This document shows positions 61,657 to 64,000 of a DNA stretch of 64,000 nt, in pieces. The stretch covers positions 1 through 64,000 of the forward strand of contig NZ_JAIRBM010000011.1 in the NCBI RefSeq assembly GCF_020089865.1, written 5' to 3'. Each line of letters opens with the position of its first letter. Positions within the stretch are counted from its first letter, which is position 1. The stretch is from Microvirga puerhi (GTDB taxonomy: Bacteria > Pseudomonadota > Alphaproteobacteria > Rhizobiales > Beijerinckiaceae). The position numbers were made by a program, and so were the translations under genes. The notes under the pieces are model-generated. The model saw nothing but the letters and a program-made list of their open reading frames with translations, made no database searches and had not been told where the DNA came from.

Positions 61657-62919
61657 GTGGCGGCAACGGAAACCCATCAGGCGATCGAGACGGTCTTCAG
61701 GATCGAACAGGCGAGGCTCATCGCGGGCCTGGCCCGGATGGTGCGCAACATCGACCTTGCCGAAGAGCTGGCGCAGGACGCCCTCGTCACCGCCCTGTCC
61801 GAATGGCCGAAAGCCGGCATTCCCCAAAATCCCGGCGCCTGGCTGATGGCGGCGGCCAAGCGTCGGGCCATCGACGGATTCCGCAGAGACAAGATGCTTG
61901 CGCGCAAGCATGCCGAGATCGGCCGCGACCTCGAAGACGCGCATGAGACTGGTGTCGAGGCGCTCGAGGCGGCCCTGGACGACGATGTCGGCGACGAGCT
62001 TCTGAGCCTGATCTTCACGGCCTGTCACCCGGTCCTTTCGCCGGAGGCACGGGCAGCTTTGACCCTGCGCCTGATCGCCGGGCTGACGACGGAGGAGATC
62101 GCCCGCGCCTTCCTCTCCAACGAAGCGACCATCGCCCAGCGCATCGTTCGAGCCAAGAAGACACTCGGCAACGCCGGCCTGGCCTATGAGGTGCCTCGCG
62201 GACCGGAGCGACGCGAGCGCCTCGCGTCGGTGCTGGGAGTCATCTATCTGATCTTCAACGAGGGCTATGCGGCCACGATCGGGGAAGATCTGGTTCGTCC
62301 CATCCTATGCGCCGAGGCTCAACGCCTGGGACGCATTCTCGCCGGCCTGATGCCCGGAGAGCCCGAGGTCTTTGGCTTGCTTGCGCTCATGGAACTTCAG
62401 GCGTCTCGTCTCGCCGCCCGCCTGGGTCCGGACGGTGCTCCAATTCCCCTGACCGAGCAGAATCGCGGGCGATGGGACCGGCTTCTGATCCAGCGGGGAC
62501 TTGCCGCCCTGAACCGAGCTGAGGCCCTGGGCGGCGCAAAAGGACCCTATGCACTGCAGGCTGCCCTCGCCGCCTGTCATGCGCGGGCTCACACGGCAGC
62601 AGAGACGGAGTGGAAGCGAATTGCGGGCCTCTACGACACTCTGCAGGAGGTCATGCCGTCGCCAGTGGTCGATCTCAACCGAGCTGTTGCCTACAGCATG
62701 GCCTTCGGCCCCGAGGCCGGCCTGACGCTTCTCGATGAAATCGAGCAGACCGAGGCGTTACGCACCTATGCGCCGCTGTCCGCCGCGAAAGGAGATTTTC
62801 TGTTCCGAGCAGGCCGGCTCGGCGAGGCCAAGCAAGAGTTCGAGAGGGCTGCCTCCCTCACCCAGAACGCGCAAGAAAGAGCCTTTCTCCTCAAGCGGGC
62901 CGCGGGCTGCGACGGCTGA
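61657..62919 (+). CDS. ECF sigma factor, ECF42-like, with long C-terminal domain
   Basis: 420-residue sigma factor. Region 2 (about 10-75, LARMVRNIDLAEELAQDALV, WLMAAAKRRAIDGFRRDK) and region 4 (about 115-170, LTLRLIAGLTTEEIARAFL, ATIAQRIVRAKKTL) are followed by about 240 residues, DUF6596-like and then TPR-like. These extensions replace an anti-sigma factor in ECF42 proteins. The GTG at 61657 is the best start; a TTG ten codons earlier is possible. It ends a DGPF-VOC-sigma cluster. The signal is unknown. Confidence 0.92.
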   Translation: MAATETHQAIETVFRIEQARLIAGLARMVRNIDLAEELAQDALVTALSEWPKAGIPQNPGAWLMAAAKRRAIDGFRRDKMLARKHAEIGRDLEDAHETGVEALEAALDDDVGDELLSLIFTACHPVLSPEARAALTLRLIAGLTTEEIARAFLSNEATIAQRIVRAKKTLGNAGLAYEVPRGPERRERLASVLGVIYLIFNEGYAATIGEDLVRPILCAEAQRLGRILAGLMPGEPEVFGLLALMELQASRLAARLGPDGAPIPLTEQNRGRWDRLLIQRGLAALNRAEALGGAKGPYALQAALAACHARAHTAAETEWKRIAGLYDTLQEVMPSPVVDLNRAVAYSMAFGPEAGLTLLDEIEQTEALRTYAPLSAAKGDFLFRAGRLGEAKQEFERAASLTQNAQERAFLLKRAAGCDG

Positions 62920-62927
62920 GCCTCACT

Positions 62928-63524
62928 CTATCGATCGAGGGCCGCGAAGGCGTCCTCCAAGGAGAGCTGCCGGTCGGCCACCAGATGAGCCAATCCATGC
63001 GCGAGAGCCCAGGCCCGCACCGGATCGCCACCGGTGCCCTGGCCCGACGCAGCCGTTGTCCGGAGGGCTTCGAAAGCCGCCGCCGCAGCCTGCCGCAACT
63101 CCGGATACGGGGATTTGTCGAGGCTTCCACCGAACATCAGCTGGAATTCGGGCCGATGGTCGAGCGCAAAGCGGATATAGGCTTTTCCCATCGCGGTTAG
63201 TCTGCCCTCCGGAGTGTGTTCCGCAGCGGACAAAAGCGCATGACGCAGGTCATCGAAACCTGCCGCGGCGATTGCGGCCAGCAACGCCTCTCGGCTTGCG
63301 AAATGCCGATAGGGAGCATTGTGGGATACCTTCGCCCTGCGAGCGACAGCCCGCAGGCTCAAGGCATCGGGACCGGACAGGGCCACCATCTCCCGCCCTG
63401 CGACGATGAGCATGCGCCACAGGTCGCCATGGTGGTAGCGCGTCGCATCGCGGCTATCCTCGGCGGCGGCGATTTCCTTTCCCGGCGCTCGGTTCACCGA
63501 TATGTGGCCTGCCTTGCTGTCCAT
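62928..63524 (-). CDS. TetR-family transcriptional regulator (WHG domain)
   Basis: 198-residue TetR/AcrR regulator. The helix-turn-helix (LSLRAVARRAKVSHNAPYRH, then FASREALLAAIAAAGF) is near residues 48-85. The C-terminal domain with FRPEFQLMFGG-like sequence and WALAHGLAHLVADRQL matches the TetR WHG group. The start at 63524 follows ggaggcgaaaggggcg; an ATG ten codons earlier lacks a site. It faces a DUF2306 membrane gene across two matching palindromes, which it probably binds. Confidence 0.92.
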   Translation of the reverse strand: MDSKAGHISVNRAPGKEIAAAEDSRDATRYHHGDLWRMLIVAGREMVALSGPDALSLRAVARRAKVSHNAPYRHFASREALLAAIAAAGFDDLRHALLSAAEHTPEGRLTAMGKAYIRFALDHRPEFQLMFGGSLDKSPYPELRQAAAAAFEALRTTAASGQGTGGDPVRAWALAHGLAHLVADRQLSLEDAFAALDR

Positions 63525-63587
63525 CGCCCCTTTCGCCTCCGGTGCCTTCGCCATTTCGCCAGACGGCCTCCGTGTTCTTTGTCCTCT

Positions 63588-63606
63588 ATGTTGACACTAT
63601 CAACAT
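63588..63606. promoter_or_regulatory. Probable TetR operator 1
   Basis: ATGTTGACACTATCAACAT is a 19-bp palindrome with seven-base arms. It lies between the divergent TetR and DUF2306 genes, 26 bases from an equivalent second site. Confidence 0.7.
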
Positions 63607-63613
63607 CTTCCAT

Positions 63614-63632
63614 ATGTTGCTGCTGTCAACAT
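63614..63632. promoter_or_regulatory. Probable TetR operator 2
   Basis: ATGTTGCTGCTGTCAACAT matches operator 1 in both outer six-base arms. It ends 32 bases before the DUF2306 start, so binding would block that promoter. Confidence 0.68.
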
Positions 63633-63663
63633 CTACCGCTGCTCTTTCGGAAGGACGCCTCCC

Positions 63664-64000
63664 ATGTCGCTCGCGCCTTCGGCGACAGCCTCGCCCGTGA
63701 TCCTGTTTCATGCCGGTGCGGCCCTGGCGGCGCTCGGGCTAGGATTTCATCAGATGCTCCGTCCGAAGGGCACCCTTCCGCATCGTGTCGTCGGCTGGAC
63801 CTGGACGATCCTCATGGCAGGGGTCGCGCTCAGCTCCCTGTTCATCCGGTCCCACTGGCCGAAGGTCGGGCCTTTCGGGCCTATCCACATCCTTGCGGCG
63901 ATCACGTTGCTGATCCTGCCGCTCGCCGTTCTTCATGCCCGCCGCGGCCGCATCCTCTCGCATAAGCGGACCATGACGGGCCTGTTTTTCCTGGGTCTCG
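63664..64000 (+). CDS. DUF2306 membrane protein (partial, cut by window edge)
   Basis: The first 112 codons of a membrane protein. Hydrophobic segments are visible at about 11-30 (ILFHAGAALAALGLGF), 45-62 and 74-92. KGTLPHRVVGWTWTILMAGV and KVGPFGPIHILAAIT match DUF2306-type proteins. The start at 63664 follows ggaaggacgcctccc. The gene is under the divergent TetR regulator. Function unknown. Confidence 0.82.
   Translation, partial: MSLAPSATASPVILFHAGAALAALGLGFHQMLRPKGTLPHRVVGWTWTILMAGVALSSLFIRSHWPKVGPFGPIHILAAITLLILPLAVLHARRGRILSHKRTMTGLFFLGL

Overview
The window looks like chromosome of a motile alphaproteobacterium of the order Hyphomicrobiales. Short rhizobial-type flagellins, a DUF1217 flagellar-cluster protein, a PhaR/PhaA/PhaB polyhydroxybutyrate locus, a Zur-type Fur regulator, IspG, and a DGPF-VOC-ECF sigma cluster all fit that order. 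A Microvirga/Methylobacterium/Bosea-like genus is plausible, but I cannot fix the genus from sequence alone. I see no rRNA, tRNA, insertion sequence, prophage or CRISPR array.

Layout. Positions 1-8110 form a motility block: two nearly identical flagellins, each with its own structured leader and terminator, a six-repeat DUF1217 protein, and a methyl-accepting chemotaxis protein. Positions 8518-13572 hold a three-gene efflux operon (HlyD adaptor, RbbA-type double-ATPase/permease fusion, ABC-2 permease). Positions 13815-16493 hold a guanine/cytosine-type deaminase and a membrane-anchored double ABM-domain protein facing a divergent AraC regulator.

Positions 16584-24720 hold a LacI-controlled locus that joins an Fe3+/sugar-phosphate-type ABC importer to three phosphatases: two inositol-monophosphatase-family enzymes and one dual-specificity-type phosphatase. 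I read it as import of an organic phosphate followed by dephosphorylation. Positions 24775-33432 hold a second carbohydrate locus. A gene fusing an IclR regulator to an SMP-30 lactonase faces a MalFGK-type ABC importer with two short-chain dehydrogenases and an enolase-superfamily enzyme. Together they resemble an oxidative, non-phosphorylative sugar pathway.

Positions 33593-36767 hold a type I secretion ATPase/adaptor pair, and 37229-39854 a cyanide-insensitive bd-type quinol oxidase with a tiny DUF2474 subunit. From 40125 to the end are mostly housekeeping genes: topoisomerase IB, a glycosyltransferase, an ETF-beta lysine-methyltransferase-like enzyme, zur, ispG, kup, acetyltransferases, ispA, mtgA, rpmF, a degenerate GGDEF-EAL protein, phaR, phaA, phaB, gloB, the ECF42-like cluster, and a TetR regulator facing a DUF2306 membrane gene cut by the window edge.

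The most unusual items are the IclR-SMP30 fusion, the importer-plus-three-phosphatases operon with its 26-bp palindromic operator, the conserved structured flagellin leader, the degenerate GGDEF-EAL protein, and an acetyltransferase gene broken by an apparent one-base deletion.
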